Assembly: GCA_964615285.1 (NCBI GenBank)
Contig: CAZTND010000001.1
Location: forward strand, 10,259 to 74,258
Source of the DNA: RGIG4074 sp964615285
Lineage (GTDB): Bacteria > Bacillota > Clostridia > Christensenellales > Borkfalkiaceae
Reading direction: 5' to 3'
DNA: 64,000 nt
The translations under genes were made by a program, and so were the position numbers. The notes below the pieces were generated by a model. It saw only the letters and a list, made by a program, of their open reading frames with translations, was not told where the DNA came from and made no database searches. Shown piece after piece: positions 37,944 to 49,705 of the stretch (position 1 is its first letter; each line of letters opens with the position of its first letter).

Positions 37944-38993
37944 CTATAATTCGGCTTTGAGGGGAATGCTCGCCCGGGCATTCAGGCGCAGGTCCGAAAA
38001 ATGCCCCGCGCGGTACTGAATGAGCCCTTCGGAGGCGATCATCGCGGCGTTGTCAGTACAATAGCGTTTTGCGGGAAGCACGAGGCGCAGCCCCGCTTCG
38101 TCGCACGCCGTCTGCAGCACGGCGCGCAGATACCCGTTCGCCGCCACGCCGCCGCCCGCCGTGACGGTCTTTACTTTTTTCTCCTTCGCCGCCTGTATCG
38201 TCTTTTTCACCAAAACATCCAGCGCGGCGCATTGAAAGGAGCAGGCAAGGTCGGCCTTGGAATATGTTTCCCCCTTCTGTTCCCTGGTATGGCAGTAATT
38301 GACGACAAATGTTTTCAGGCCGCTGTACGAGAAATTATAACTGTGCTCTCCCCGCAACATCTCGGGCATGGGTATGACGTTTTTGCCGTTCGCCGCCATT
38401 TTTTCCACGTTGGGGCCGCCGGGATACGGGAGAGAGAGGACGCGGGCGACTTTGTCGAACGCCTCCCCCGCCGCGTCGTCGAGCGTGGCGCCGAGAACGT
38501 GAAATTTTTCTTCGCTCTCGGCATAGAGCACCGCCGTGTGCCCGCCGCTGGCGAGCAGGGTGACGAAGGGCGGACAAAGATCGGGGTCGACGAGGTAAGC
38601 CGCCGCGAGATGCCCGCGGATGTGGTTGACGGCGATGAGCGGGACGTGCAGGGCGTAGGCAAGCGCCTTGCCGAAGGACAGCCCCACGAGGAGGGCACCC
38701 AAAAGCCCCGCGCCGTAGGTGACCGCCACGGCGTCGATTTCGCCGAGGGATATGCCCGCCTTTTTGAGCGCCGCCTTGACGACCGCGTCCACCGCGTCGG
38801 TGTGCATGCGGGAGGCGATCTCGGGCACGACCCCGCCGTACTGCGCCTGAACGTCGGCGGATGAGGCGATCTCGTCCGAAAGGATGATTCTGCCGCGGAT
38901 GACAGCCGCCGCCGTTTCGTCGCACGAGGTCTCTATGCCCAGAATGACGGGCTCGCGCTTGATTGTCCTGTCCAAAGTATCGAAATATGACAT
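37944..38993 (-). CDS. tsaD: tRNA N6-threonylcarbamoyladenosine transferase TsaD
   Basis: A 349-residue ASKHA-fold enzyme that makes t6A37 in ANN-decoding tRNAs, together with TsaB and TsaE. GIETSCDETAAAV, the metal-binding NHIRGHL, LASGGHTAV and GGGVAANGYLR are family motifs. It follows prfB after 21 bases and ends in a strong terminator. TsaB and TsaE genes are not in the window. Confidence 0.97.
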   Translation of the reverse strand: MSYFDTLDRTIKREPVILGIETSCDETAAAVIRGRIILSDEIASSADVQAQYGGVVPEIASRMHTDAVDAVVKAALKKAGISLGEIDAVAVTYGAGLLGALLVGLSFGKALAYALHVPLIAVNHIRGHLAAAYLVDPDLCPPFVTLLASGGHTAVLYAESEEKFHVLGATLDDAAGEAFDKVARVLSLPYPGGPNVEKMAANGKNVIPMPEMLRGEHSYNFSYSGLKTFVVNYCHTREQKGETYSKADLACSFQCAALDVLVKKTIQAAKEKKVKTVTAGGGVAANGYLRAVLQTACDEAGLRLVLPAKRYCTDNAAMIASEGLIQYRAGHFSDLRLNARASIPLKAEL

Positions 38994-39014
38994 GGCGTTT
39001 TTTTCGTCAAAGGG

Positions 39015-40112
39015 TCAGATCTTTTTGAGATAATCGATGATGAAGTCCTGGATGTCGCCGTCCATGACCGCCTGCACGTCGCCCTTTTCATAGCCCGTGC
39101 GGTGATCCTTGACGAGGGTGTACGGGCAGAACACATAGGAACGGATCTGCGACCCCCACTCGATCTTTTTGACGTCCCCTTTCAGCGCGCTGTCCGCCGC
39201 CTGCCGCTCTTCGATCTTCTTTTCGAGGAGTTTGGCCTTGAGCATTTCAAAACACATCGCCTTGTTCTGGAGCTGCGAACGCTCGTTCTGGCACTGCACC
39301 ACGATACCCGTGGGATAGTGCGTGATGCGCACCGCCGAGGCGACTTTATTGACGTTCTGGCCGCCCGCGCCGCCCGAATGATAGATGTCGATGCGGATGT
39401 CCTTCTCGTCGATCTCTATTTCATTGTTGTCCTCAACCTGGGGCATGACTTCGAGGGAGGCAAAGGAGGTGTGGCGGCGCTTGTTGGCATCGAACGGGGA
39501 GATGCGCACCAGGCGGTGCACCCCCATTTCGGCCTTGAGAAAGCCGTAGGCGTTGACCCCCTCCACGCGGAAATCCACGCGCTTGATGCCCGCTTCGTCC
39601 CCCGCTTCCCGGTCGAGTTCGAACACCTTGAAATTCATAGATTCGCAGTAACGGCAGTACATGCGGTAGAGCATGCTCGTCCAGTCGCACGCCTCCGTGC
39701 CGCCCGCGCCCGCGTGCAGGGACAAGAGTGCGTTTGCCGTGTCGTATTCCCCGCGCAGCAGCGCGCGGATGCGCGTCTCTTCGATGTCCTTTTCCGCCGT
39801 CTTCAGCATTTCGTCCAGCTCGGGCACGAGTTCTTCATCCCCCGTTTCCTCGATGAGCGAAACGATCTCCGCCGCGTCGGCGATGGCCTTGCGGCTGCCG
39901 TCCACGACGGATATTTTATTTTCGATGACCGACAGTTCCCTGCCGAGCTTGGCAGAACGCTCGAGGTCGTTCCAGACCTCCTCCTTCTGCTGTTCCTCCA
40001 ATATCTCGGCGCGGCGGCTCTTCTGCTTGTCTATATCCAGCGCATAAGCCGCTTCGTCCAATGTATCCGTCAATGCCTTGATGCGCAATCTGTAATCGTC
40101 TGCCTTGAACAT
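39015..40112 (-). CDS. prfB: Peptide chain release factor 2
   Basis: A 365-residue release factor for UGA and UAA stop codons. The catalytic motif HSGGAGGQNVNKVASAVR and the recognition region near SPFDANKRRHTSFAS are present. In most bacteria prfB needs a programmed +1 shift at CTTTGAC near codon 25; here the frame is continuous from the start, so that autoregulation is absent. The start is uncertain: the ATG at 40112 gives the normal N terminus, but GAGGG lies about 14 bases upstream. Confidence 0.95.
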   Translation of the reverse strand: MFKADDYRLRIKALTDTLDEAAYALDIDKQKSRRAEILEEQQKEEVWNDLERSAKLGRELSVIENKISVVDGSRKAIADAAEIVSLIEETGDEELVPELDEMLKTAEKDIEETRIRALLRGEYDTANALLSLHAGAGGTEACDWTSMLYRMYCRYCESMNFKVFELDREAGDEAGIKRVDFRVEGVNAYGFLKAEMGVHRLVRISPFDANKRRHTSFASLEVMPQVEDNNEIEIDEKDIRIDIYHSGGAGGQNVNKVASAVRITHYPTGIVVQCQNERSQLQNKAMCFEMLKAKLLEKKIEERQAADSALKGDVKKIEWGSQIRSYVFCPYTLVKDHRTGYEKGDVQAVMDGDIQDFIIDYLKKI

Positions 40113-40194
40113 ACCGTAATTTGATTCCCTCACTGCAATTTTTTTGATTCTTTGCGGCGGGAGCCTCCGCTGAGACCCCAGCCCGCAGAGCCTT

Positions 40195-40231
40195 AAAAAT
40201 CTCCGAAAAGAAAAGGATTTCCGGAGATTTC
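40195..40231 (-). terminator. secA terminator
   Basis: AAATCTCCG and CGGAGATTT pair across a 16-base loop, with TTTTT following on the minus strand. Confidence 0.75.
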
Positions 40232-40252
40232 ATCGGTTGGCCCGCCTTGCGA

Positions 40253-43348
<3,096 letters not shown>

Positions 43349-43856
43349 AAAAACATAAAACTCCGCAAAAAATTCTTTACTTTGATTGCAGGGGTAAAAG
43401 CCGCGGCGGGTGCAGACAAATGCCGCAGTGCGCCGTCTGCGCCGCGCGCAGAACAAGACAGCCTTAAATAATTTACCTCATTGCTCTATTTTACAATATT
43501 TTCCGCAAAAATAAAAGTGTTTTGCGCGCCGTCTTTCATTTTTTTTGTTAAAATACAGTGAAATTTTGTGCAACGGACGGCAAAAGATGCGCAGACGATA
43601 TGCCCTTTCAGTCGAAAAGATCGCCGCTCCGTCACGATTTTATCCCCCTTTGCCGACACGGGAAATTTTGCGGCGGAAGAACGCTTTGCCCCCCGGCGGG
43701 ACATGCCCTGCCCGCCCGAAAAAATATTTTTACTTTATTATGCAATATACTGCTTTTATTTATTTTCAGGTTTTTCAGGAAATCTTTCAGCTTTTTCTTT
43801 TGTTGTATGAAATATGTTGCTTTATTTGCGCAATATCGTCGGGTGAATATCTCGAC
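43349..43856. other. Spacer between secA and the atp operon; no gene seen
   Basis: The minus-strand leader of secA has GC-rich pairing segments (GCAGAC/GTCTGC type) that could form hairpins, but no convincing promoter. The rest is AT-rich. Short frames at 43545-43974 lack binding sites and conserved motifs. Confidence 0.4.
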
Positions 43857-43887
43857 AAAAAAGACCCCTCCCGGCGGAGAGATCTTT
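43857..43887 (-). terminator. Terminator of the atp operon
   Basis: On the minus strand an AAAGATCTCTCC/GGAGGGGTCTTT imperfect stem is followed by TTTTTT. A second GC hairpin (GCCGCC/GGGCGGC) lies just before it. Confidence 0.75.
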
Positions 43888-43939
43888 CGTTGCGTTTTTT
43901 CTGCCGCCGCCCGAAAGGCGGCGCTTTTTGCCTGCCGTT

Positions 43940-44362
43940 TCAGCGGCGGATCCCCTTTTCGTAACTGTTTTTGAGCCGCAGCTGGGAGACCGCGCGGGCG
44001 AGCTGCGCCTGCGCCGAAAGGTATTCCTGGCGGCTCAGCTTCTGGAGCATTGCCTCCTTTGCCGCATCGGCCTCGGCGCGGGCGCGCCGTTCGTCGATCT
44101 CTTCGGGCCGCAGGACGGAATCGACGAGGATGAGCACGTCGCCCTCCTCCACTTTCATGATCCCGCCCGAAACCGCCGCGCGCTGCTGCGGCTCTCCGGG
44201 CACGCAAAACGTCATTGTCCCCGGCACGATCGCCGTGATGAGGTTGGCGTGATCGGCAAGAATGCCGTACTGTCCGTCCACCGCGGGCACGGAAACGCTT
44301 TCGCATTCCCCTTCGTAAAAGATACCGTCGGCGCCGTAGATATGAATGGGAAAAGGCTTCAA
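43940..44362 (-). CDS. atpC: ATP synthase epsilon subunit
   Basis: A 140-residue subunit of the central stalk. The N-terminal beta sandwich (YEGECESVSVPAVDGQYGILADHANLITAI) and two C-terminal helices (RARAEADAAKEAML and on) are present, so the inhibitory helix pair is kept. Four bases overlap atpD. Confidence 0.93.
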   Translation of the reverse strand: MKPFPIHIYGADGIFYEGECESVSVPAVDGQYGILADHANLITAIVPGTMTFCVPGEPQQRAAVSGGIMKVEEGDVLILVDSVLRPEEIDERRARAEADAAKEAMLQKLSRQEYLSAQAQLARAVSQLRLKNSYEKGIRR

Positions 44363-45762
44363 CTCTCTTCCTCCCCGGCAAGCCGTTTGGCTTTCGCCTT
44401 TACGTCGTCGAGCGTGCCCACGTTGTAGAACGCCGCCTCGGGATATTCGTCCATTTCGCCGTCGATGATCGCCTTGAACCCCTTGACCGTCTCCTGCATG
44501 GGGACATAGACGCCCGGAACGCCCGTGAACTTTTCGGCGACGTGCATGGGCTGGGACAGGAAACGCTGGATCTTCCGCGCGCGGTAGACGGTCAGTTTGT
44601 CCTTTTCGGAGAGTTCATCCATGCCGAGAATGGCAATGATGTCCTGCAATTCGCTGTATTTCTGCAAGGTCTCCTGCACGCGGCGGGCGGTCTCGTAGTG
44701 CTCCTTCCCCACGATGTCCGCTTCGAGGATGCGCGAAGAGGAGCCGAGGGGGTCCACCGCGGGATAGATGCCCTGTTCGGCGATCTTGCGGCTCAGGACC
44801 GTGGTCGCGTCGAGGTGGGCAAACGTCGTGGCGGGGGCGGGGTCGGTGAGGTCGTCGGCGGGCACATAGACGGCCTGCACGGAAGTGACGGAACCGTTCT
44901 TTGTGGAGGCGATGCGTTCCTGCAGTTCCCCCATCTCATTGGCAAGCGTCGGCTGATAACCGACCGCCGAAGGCATGCGCCCGAGCAATGTGGAGACCTC
45001 GCTGCCCGCCTGCACGAAGCGGAAAATGTTGTCGATGAAGAGCAGGACGTCCTTATTTTCGCAGTCGCGGAAATACTCCGCCATGGTCAGCCCCGTCAGC
45101 GCAACGCGCATGCGTACGCCGGGCGCCTCGTTCATCTGCCCGAACACCAGAGCGGTCTTGTCGGCGACGCCGCTTGCCTGCATTTCGCGCCAAAGGTCGT
45201 TGCCCTCGCGCGAACGCTCGCCCACGCCCGTAAAGACCGAATAGCCGCCGCGCTCCATGGCGACGTTGTGGATGAGCTCCTGGATGAGCACGGTCTTGCC
45301 GACGCCCGCGCCGCCGAAGAGCCCGATCTTGCCGCCCTTGGCGTAGGGCTCCATGAGGTCGATGACTTTGATGCCCGTCTCCAACACCTCGGCAACGGGG
45401 CTCTGATCCCGGAAGGAGGGCGCGGGGCGATGGATGGGAAAGCGTTCCGCCCCCGCCGGCGCGGGGCTGCCGTCGATGGGTTCGCCCAGCGCGTTGAACA
45501 TCCTGCCGAGCGTACACGCCCCGACGGGGACCTTGATGACGTCGCCCGTGGCATGCACCGCCGCGCCGCGGGAAAGCCCCTCGCAGGGGCCGAGCATGAT
45601 GCAGCGCACCGTATCGCCGCCGATGTGCGACGCCACTTCCATAACATATGTCTTTCCGCCGTTTTCGACGGTGAGCGCATCCTTGATCCGCGGCAGGACG
45701 CCGTCGTCAAATTTCACGTCCATGACGGGACCGGATATATGCACGATTCTTCCCGTATTCAA
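44359..45762 (-). CDS. atpD: ATP synthase beta subunit
   Basis: The 467-residue catalytic subunit. Walker A GGAGVGKTVL, the ERSREGNDL catalytic Glu region and ALTGLTMAEYFRD are standard. The C terminus is normal (YNVGTLDDVKAKAKRL). It overlaps atpG by four bases. Confidence 0.97.
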   Translation of the reverse strand: MNTGRIVHISGPVMDVKFDDGVLPRIKDALTVENGGKTYVMEVASHIGGDTVRCIMLGPCEGLSRGAAVHATGDVIKVPVGACTLGRMFNALGEPIDGSPAPAGAERFPIHRPAPSFRDQSPVAEVLETGIKVIDLMEPYAKGGKIGLFGGAGVGKTVLIQELIHNVAMERGGYSVFTGVGERSREGNDLWREMQASGVADKTALVFGQMNEAPGVRMRVALTGLTMAEYFRDCENKDVLLFIDNIFRFVQAGSEVSTLLGRMPSAVGYQPTLANEMGELQERIASTKNGSVTSVQAVYVPADDLTDPAPATTFAHLDATTVLSRKIAEQGIYPAVDPLGSSSRILEADIVGKEHYETARRVQETLQKYSELQDIIAILGMDELSEKDKLTVYRARKIQRFLSQPMHVAEKFTGVPGVYVPMQETVKGFKAIIDGEMDEYPEAAFYNVGTLDDVKAKAKRLAGEEES

Positions 45763-46661
45763 ACTCGTTCCTCCTTTTTCGTCTGTGCCCGCTGCGACCG
45801 CGCGCCCGCGGCGATCTCCGTTATCTCCTGCGTGATCGCCGCCTGCCGCAGGCGGTTATACTCCGCGGACAGCTGCCCGATGAGTTTTTCCGCGCTGTCA
45901 TCCGCCGATTTCATCGCCATCATGCGGGAGTGCTGTTCGCTGCAGAAACTGTCCACGAGCGCGCTGTAAACGAACCCCGCAACGTAACTCGGCATGATGC
46001 CGTCCAAAAGGGTCTCCGGCGAAGGCGAATATTCAAAAGGCGCGTGAACGGGACGTTCCACCGTGGGGGTCGCAAACTGACCCCTGTGGAAAGGAAGCAG
46101 CCTGGTCAGCTGCGCCTCGTCCGTACTGCCTTTCAGGTCCGTATAGGCGATGTATATCTTTACAAACGTGCCGCGATTGTACTCTTCCAGCAGTATGTCG
46201 CAGATCTCCCGCGCCCTGTCCATGGTCGGGTTCTGCGCCGTGTAGAGAAAGGACTTTTCCACGGGGATCCCCCGCCGGCGCAAAAGCTGCCTGCCGTATT
46301 CGCCGACGACGTACCACTTGATCTCTTCGCCGTCCTCCAGCAGCTCCATCGCCTTGTTGATGACGTTGTAGTTGTACGCCCCCGCCAGCCCCTTGTCGCC
46401 CGTGATGAGCAGGCAGGCATACGCGCCCGTCACCGTTTCGGTGGGATCCACGGGATAAAAATAGCGGTTGACGGGCATCTTCGCCACGCGGAAGATGCGC
46501 TTGATCTCCACGCGCAGCGCCTCGAAATACGGACGGGTCCGATCCAGGTCCGCTTTCGCCTTGCGCATTTTATTGGAGGAGATCAGATACATGGCGTTGG
46601 TGATCTTGCGCGTGTCTCCGACGCTCTGTATCCTCCTCTTGATCGTCTGCAGACCGGGCAT
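45759..46661 (-). CDS. atpG: ATP synthase gamma subunit
   Basis: A 300-residue rotor shaft subunit. The N-terminal helix (KRRIQSVGDTRKITNAMYLISSNKMRKAK) and the C-terminal helix with RMMAMKSADDSAEKLI are typical; the Rossmann-like middle begins ACLLITGDKGLAGAYN. One base separates it from the alpha fusion gene. Confidence 0.95.
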   Translation of the reverse strand: MPGLQTIKRRIQSVGDTRKITNAMYLISSNKMRKAKADLDRTRPYFEALRVEIKRIFRVAKMPVNRYFYPVDPTETVTGAYACLLITGDKGLAGAYNYNVINKAMELLEDGEEIKWYVVGEYGRQLLRRRGIPVEKSFLYTAQNPTMDRAREICDILLEEYNRGTFVKIYIAYTDLKGSTDEAQLTRLLPFHRGQFATPTVERPVHAPFEYSPSPETLLDGIMPSYVAGFVYSALVDSFCSEQHSRMMAMKSADDSAEKLIGQLSAEYNRLRQAAITQEITEIAAGARSQRAQTKKEERV

Positions 46662-46662
46662 A

Positions 46663-48450
46663 TCAATCCTCCTTGCTCTTCTCCACGACGCGGTTCGCGC
46701 AGTTGGTGATATAGCCGCAGCTCTTGGCGGCGATCTCCCGCTTGAACTCCGCCGACAGGGCGGCGCCGCTCTTCAATTTTTCGCAAATGCCCTTTTCCGT
46801 CGCGTCGAACCAGTCGAGCAGCCCCTCTTTGAGGGCGGCGACGTCCTCGGCGGAGATCCCCTCGAACGCCTGCCCCGTCGCCGCGGCGAGCAGAATGATC
46901 TGCCTGTATTCGGGCAGCGGGCTGAACTGCGGCTGGCGCAAAAGCGTCATCAGCGTCCTGCCGTACCCGATGAGCTTTCTGGTGCTCTCGTCGAGGTCGG
47001 AGGAGAACTGCATGAACACCTCCATCTCGCGGTACTGCGCAAGGACGAGGCGGATGACGCCCGCGACCGATTTCATGGCCTTGGTCTGCGCATCTCCGCC
47101 CACGCGGGACACCGAAATGCCCACGTTGACGGCAGGGCGCTGACCCGAAAAGAACAGGTCGCTCTCCAAAAAGATCTGCCCGTCGGTGATGGAAATGATG
47201 TTGGTCGGGATATACGCCGAAATGTCCCCCGCCTGCGTCTCCACGATGGGCAGCGCGGTCATGCTGCCGCCCCCTTTCTCGTCCGAAAGGTGCGCCGCCC
47301 GCTCCAAAAGGCGGGAATGCAGATAGAACACGTCCCCGGGATACGCCTCGCGGCCCGGCGACCGCCCCAAAAGCAGGCTGAGCGCACGGTAGGCGACGGC
47401 GTGCTTGGACAGGTCGTCGTACACGATGAGCACGTCCTTCCCCCGGTTCATGAAGTATTCCGCCACGGCGCAGCCCGCATAGGGCGCGATGTACTGCAGG
47501 GAAGCGGGGTCGCCCGCGAAGGACGCCACGATGACGGTGTATTCCATGGCACCGCGGCGGCGCAGGTTTTCGGCCAGCCTGGCGACCGCGCTCGCCTTCT
47601 GGCCGATCGCCACATAGATGCAGATGACGTCCTGCCCCTTCTGGTTGAGGATGGTATCCACGGCAATGGCGGTCTTGCCCGTCTGCCTGTCGCCGATGAT
47701 GAGTTCCCGCTGGCCCCTGCCGATGGGAAACATGCTGTCGATGGCAAGGATGCCCGTCTTGAGCGGACGGTTGACGGGCTGGCGGTCGATGATGCCGGGC
47801 GCGGGCGTTTCGATGGGCATATATGCCTGCGCCTCGATGGGGCCGCCCTCGTCGATGGGAGAGCCGAGCGCATCGATGACCCTGCCGACAATCTTATCGC
47901 CGACGGGCACGCCCGCCGTCTTGCCCGTGCGCATGACGGAACCGCCCTCCTGCAGTTCGCGGTCGTCGCCGAACACGATGCAACCGACTTCGTCCTCGGA
48001 CAGTTCCTGCACCATGCCCTTGACCCCGTTTTCAAAGACGACGATCTCGCCGTATTCCGCCAGTTCAAGACCGCTCACCCGCGCGATGCCGTCGCCGACG
48101 GACAGGATCTTTCCCGTCTCGCGCGCGCCGAACGCCATCGACCAGCCGTCTATCGTGCTCTTGAGGTTTTCCACCGCCTCCTTGAGCATGGTGGTCACGC
48201 CCGATGAGGAACTCTTTTTGATTTCCTCCTTGAGCTTGTCGATCCTGCCCTGTGCGGACCAATCGAACACGTTGTCGCCGTATTCCAGACGAAACCCGCC
48301 CACGACGGCGGGATCGATGATGATCTCTATCGTCGGGCGGACGCCGTAAGTACGCTGCAAAAAATCGCCCAGCCCTGCCAGCTGCCTGTCGTCGGGCGGC
48401 GTGACGCAGTACAGCTTTGCCCCGCCGCCGCTCGTATTCTTCTCACGCAT
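46663..48450 (-). CDS. atpA: ATP synthase delta C-terminal domain fused to alpha subunit
   Basis: A 595-residue fusion. Residues ~12-78 match the C-terminal domain of the delta subunit (OSCP), ending IDPAVVGGFRLEYGDNVFD, GRIDKLKEEI. A serine-rich linker and a helix (about 80-105) lead to a complete alpha subunit from VGDGIARVSGL, with Walker A GDRQTGKTA, VYDDLSKHAVAYR and RSPGREAYPGDVFYLHSRLLERAA. Alpha alone is ~500 residues. No separate atpH exists: only three bases separate this gene from atpF. The delta N-terminal domain, which normally grips the alpha N terminus, is absent. This tethers the outer stalk directly to alpha. Confidence 0.9.
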   Translation of the reverse strand: MREKNTSGGGAKLYCVTPPDDRQLAGLGDFLQRTYGVRPTIEIIIDPAVVGGFRLEYGDNVFDWSAQGRIDKLKEEIKKSSSSGVTTMLKEAVENLKSTIDGWSMAFGARETGKILSVGDGIARVSGLELAEYGEIVVFENGVKGMVQELSEDEVGCIVFGDDRELQEGGSVMRTGKTAGVPVGDKIVGRVIDALGSPIDEGGPIEAQAYMPIETPAPGIIDRQPVNRPLKTGILAIDSMFPIGRGQRELIIGDRQTGKTAIAVDTILNQKGQDVICIYVAIGQKASAVARLAENLRRRGAMEYTVIVASFAGDPASLQYIAPYAGCAVAEYFMNRGKDVLIVYDDLSKHAVAYRALSLLLGRSPGREAYPGDVFYLHSRLLERAAHLSDEKGGGSMTALPIVETQAGDISAYIPTNIISITDGQIFLESDLFFSGQRPAVNVGISVSRVGGDAQTKAMKSVAGVIRLVLAQYREMEVFMQFSSDLDESTRKLIGYGRTLMTLLRQPQFSPLPEYRQIILLAAATGQAFEGISAEDVAALKEGLLDWFDATEKGICEKLKSGAALSAEFKREIAAKSCGYITNCANRVVEKSKED

Positions 48451-48453
48451 GAT

Positions 48454-49137
48454 CTATCCGTTCACCTCTCTCAAAAATGCGTCGTAGACGGCGCCGTCGT
48501 CCGTGGCGCTCTTCCTGATCGCGGAAGCCGCCGCATCGGCGACGATCTGCGCCAATTCTTCTCCGTTTGCCGCCGCGGGGCGTGCCTCTCTGCGCTTCAG
48601 CCGCTCCGCAAGCGTGCGCCGCGCCTCCTCGGAAATGCCCGCCAAACTAATGTTCTTATCCGCCAGGGCGAGATATTCGTCGTAGAGCGCCCTGTCGTTC
48701 TCGGCATTGCTCTGCAGGGCGAGCAGTTTTTCGGCGGAAGATACCACCATATGGGCAATATCGTCCCCCGCCGACGCGAGATATGCCACCCGTTCGCGCT
48801 CCGAACGTTTCTTGCCCTCCTCGACGATCTCTTCGGCGCGTTCCTGCGCTTCGGCGAGGATGGCGCTCTTTTTGTGTTCCGTCACGGTCAGAGCGCTCTT
48901 TTCGCGCTCGGCGAGTTCGTCCTCGAGCGCGGCGCGCTTCTCCTCGCATTCCTTTGCGACTTTTTCCGATTCCTCCAGCCGCGCGCGGTGCTCTTCGGCG
49001 GATCTTTCATATTTCGCCCTGCGGTCCGCCATGAATTTGCGGACGGGCTTGAAGAGCAGGAAGGAGAGCCCTCCCGCCAGAATGATGAAATTAAACAAGT
49101 GCAGAAGGATCTGCTGCCAATCGATGTTCAGGGGCAT
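48454..49137 (-). CDS. atpF: ATP synthase b subunit with C-terminal extension
   Basis: A 227-residue b subunit, about 60 residues longer than usual. One N-terminal membrane helix (NIDWQQILLHLFNFIILAGGLSFLLF) is followed by a long charged coiled coil (about 35-150). The normal end is near ALYDEYLALAD. The extra C-terminal part (SEEARRTLAERLKRREARP, then EELAQIVADAAASAIRKSA) is helical and may interact with the delta piece on alpha or partly replace the missing delta domain. That is inference. Confidence 0.92.
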   Translation of the reverse strand: MPLNIDWQQILLHLFNFIILAGGLSFLLFKPVRKFMADRRAKYERSAEEHRARLEESEKVAKECEEKRAALEDELAEREKSALTVTEHKKSAILAEAQERAEEIVEEGKKRSERERVAYLASAGDDIAHMVVSSAEKLLALQSNAENDRALYDEYLALADKNISLAGISEEARRTLAERLKRREARPAAANGEELAQIVADAAASAIRKSATDDGAVYDAFLREVNG

Positions 49138-49199
49138 ACCGCCACCTCCTTGAAAAAACTCTCTCTTTTCCGGAACTTTTCCCGCTCACATCTTCCGCG

Positions 49200-49646
49200 T
49201 CAAACGACGAAGAGAAGCAGGAACGCGACGATCAGGGCATAAATGACGACCGTTTCCAAAAACACCAGGCCGATCATGAGCGTACTGCGGATCTTTCCGT
49301 CTGCCTCCGGCTGGCGGGAGATGCCCTCCGCCGCCTTGCCGATGGCGACGCCCATGCCGATGCCGCCGCCGAGGACCGCCAGCCCGATGCCGATGCCCGC
49401 GGCGAGGGGCGCCCAGGAAACGCCGCTCTCTTCCGTCTGCGCGGACTCTTCCGTTTCGGACGAATCCACCGCGCTGCCGGTGAAGGGCTGCGCTTCATTT
49501 TCCGCCGCATACGCCACGATTTGCGCGGACGGCGCGGACACGTTTGCCGAAGCGCCGAGCGTGAACGCGGCGATGCCCGCGCACAATACGCCCGCCAGTA
49601 CGGCGATCATCACAAACAAACTCTTCTTCAACTTCAACGTCTTCAT
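49200..49646 (-). CDS. atpE: ATP synthase c subunit with signal-peptide-like leader
   Basis: A 148-residue c subunit; ordinary ones have ~75-90. The last ~75 residues form the two-helix hairpin with GIGIGLAVLGGGIGMGVAIGKAAEG, RQPEA in the loop and the ion-binding Glu in FLETVVIYAL. Before it lie a basic, hydrophobic leader (1-33) ending in ASA, and an Ala/Ser/Glu/Thr-rich stretch (34-75). The Gln found in helix 1 of Na+-dependent rings is replaced by Met here, which favours protons, though Thr and Tyr near the Glu are kept. GGAGG is nine bases before the ATG at 49646. Confidence 0.93.
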   Translation of the reverse strand: MKTLKLKKSLFVMIAVLAGVLCAGIAAFTLGASANVSAPSAQIVAYAAENEAQPFTGSAVDSSETEESAQTEESGVSWAPLAAGIGIGLAVLGGGIGMGVAIGKAAEGISRQPEADGKIRSTLMIGLVFLETVVIYALIVAFLLLFVV

Positions 49647-49705
49647 AAAATATATCCTCCGTGGATCGAATAAATTTGAATACCGAAATGATTCCGGCGT
49701 CCGGC

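Noticed and set aside
43548..43565. Rex operator (TTGTTAA half site) near 43550
   Set aside because: Only one half site matches; the other half is not present.
43545..43974. Short plus-strand frames between secA and atpC
   Set aside because: No start signals, rich in Phe, Arg and Pro as in translated spacer, and they overlap the atp terminator.
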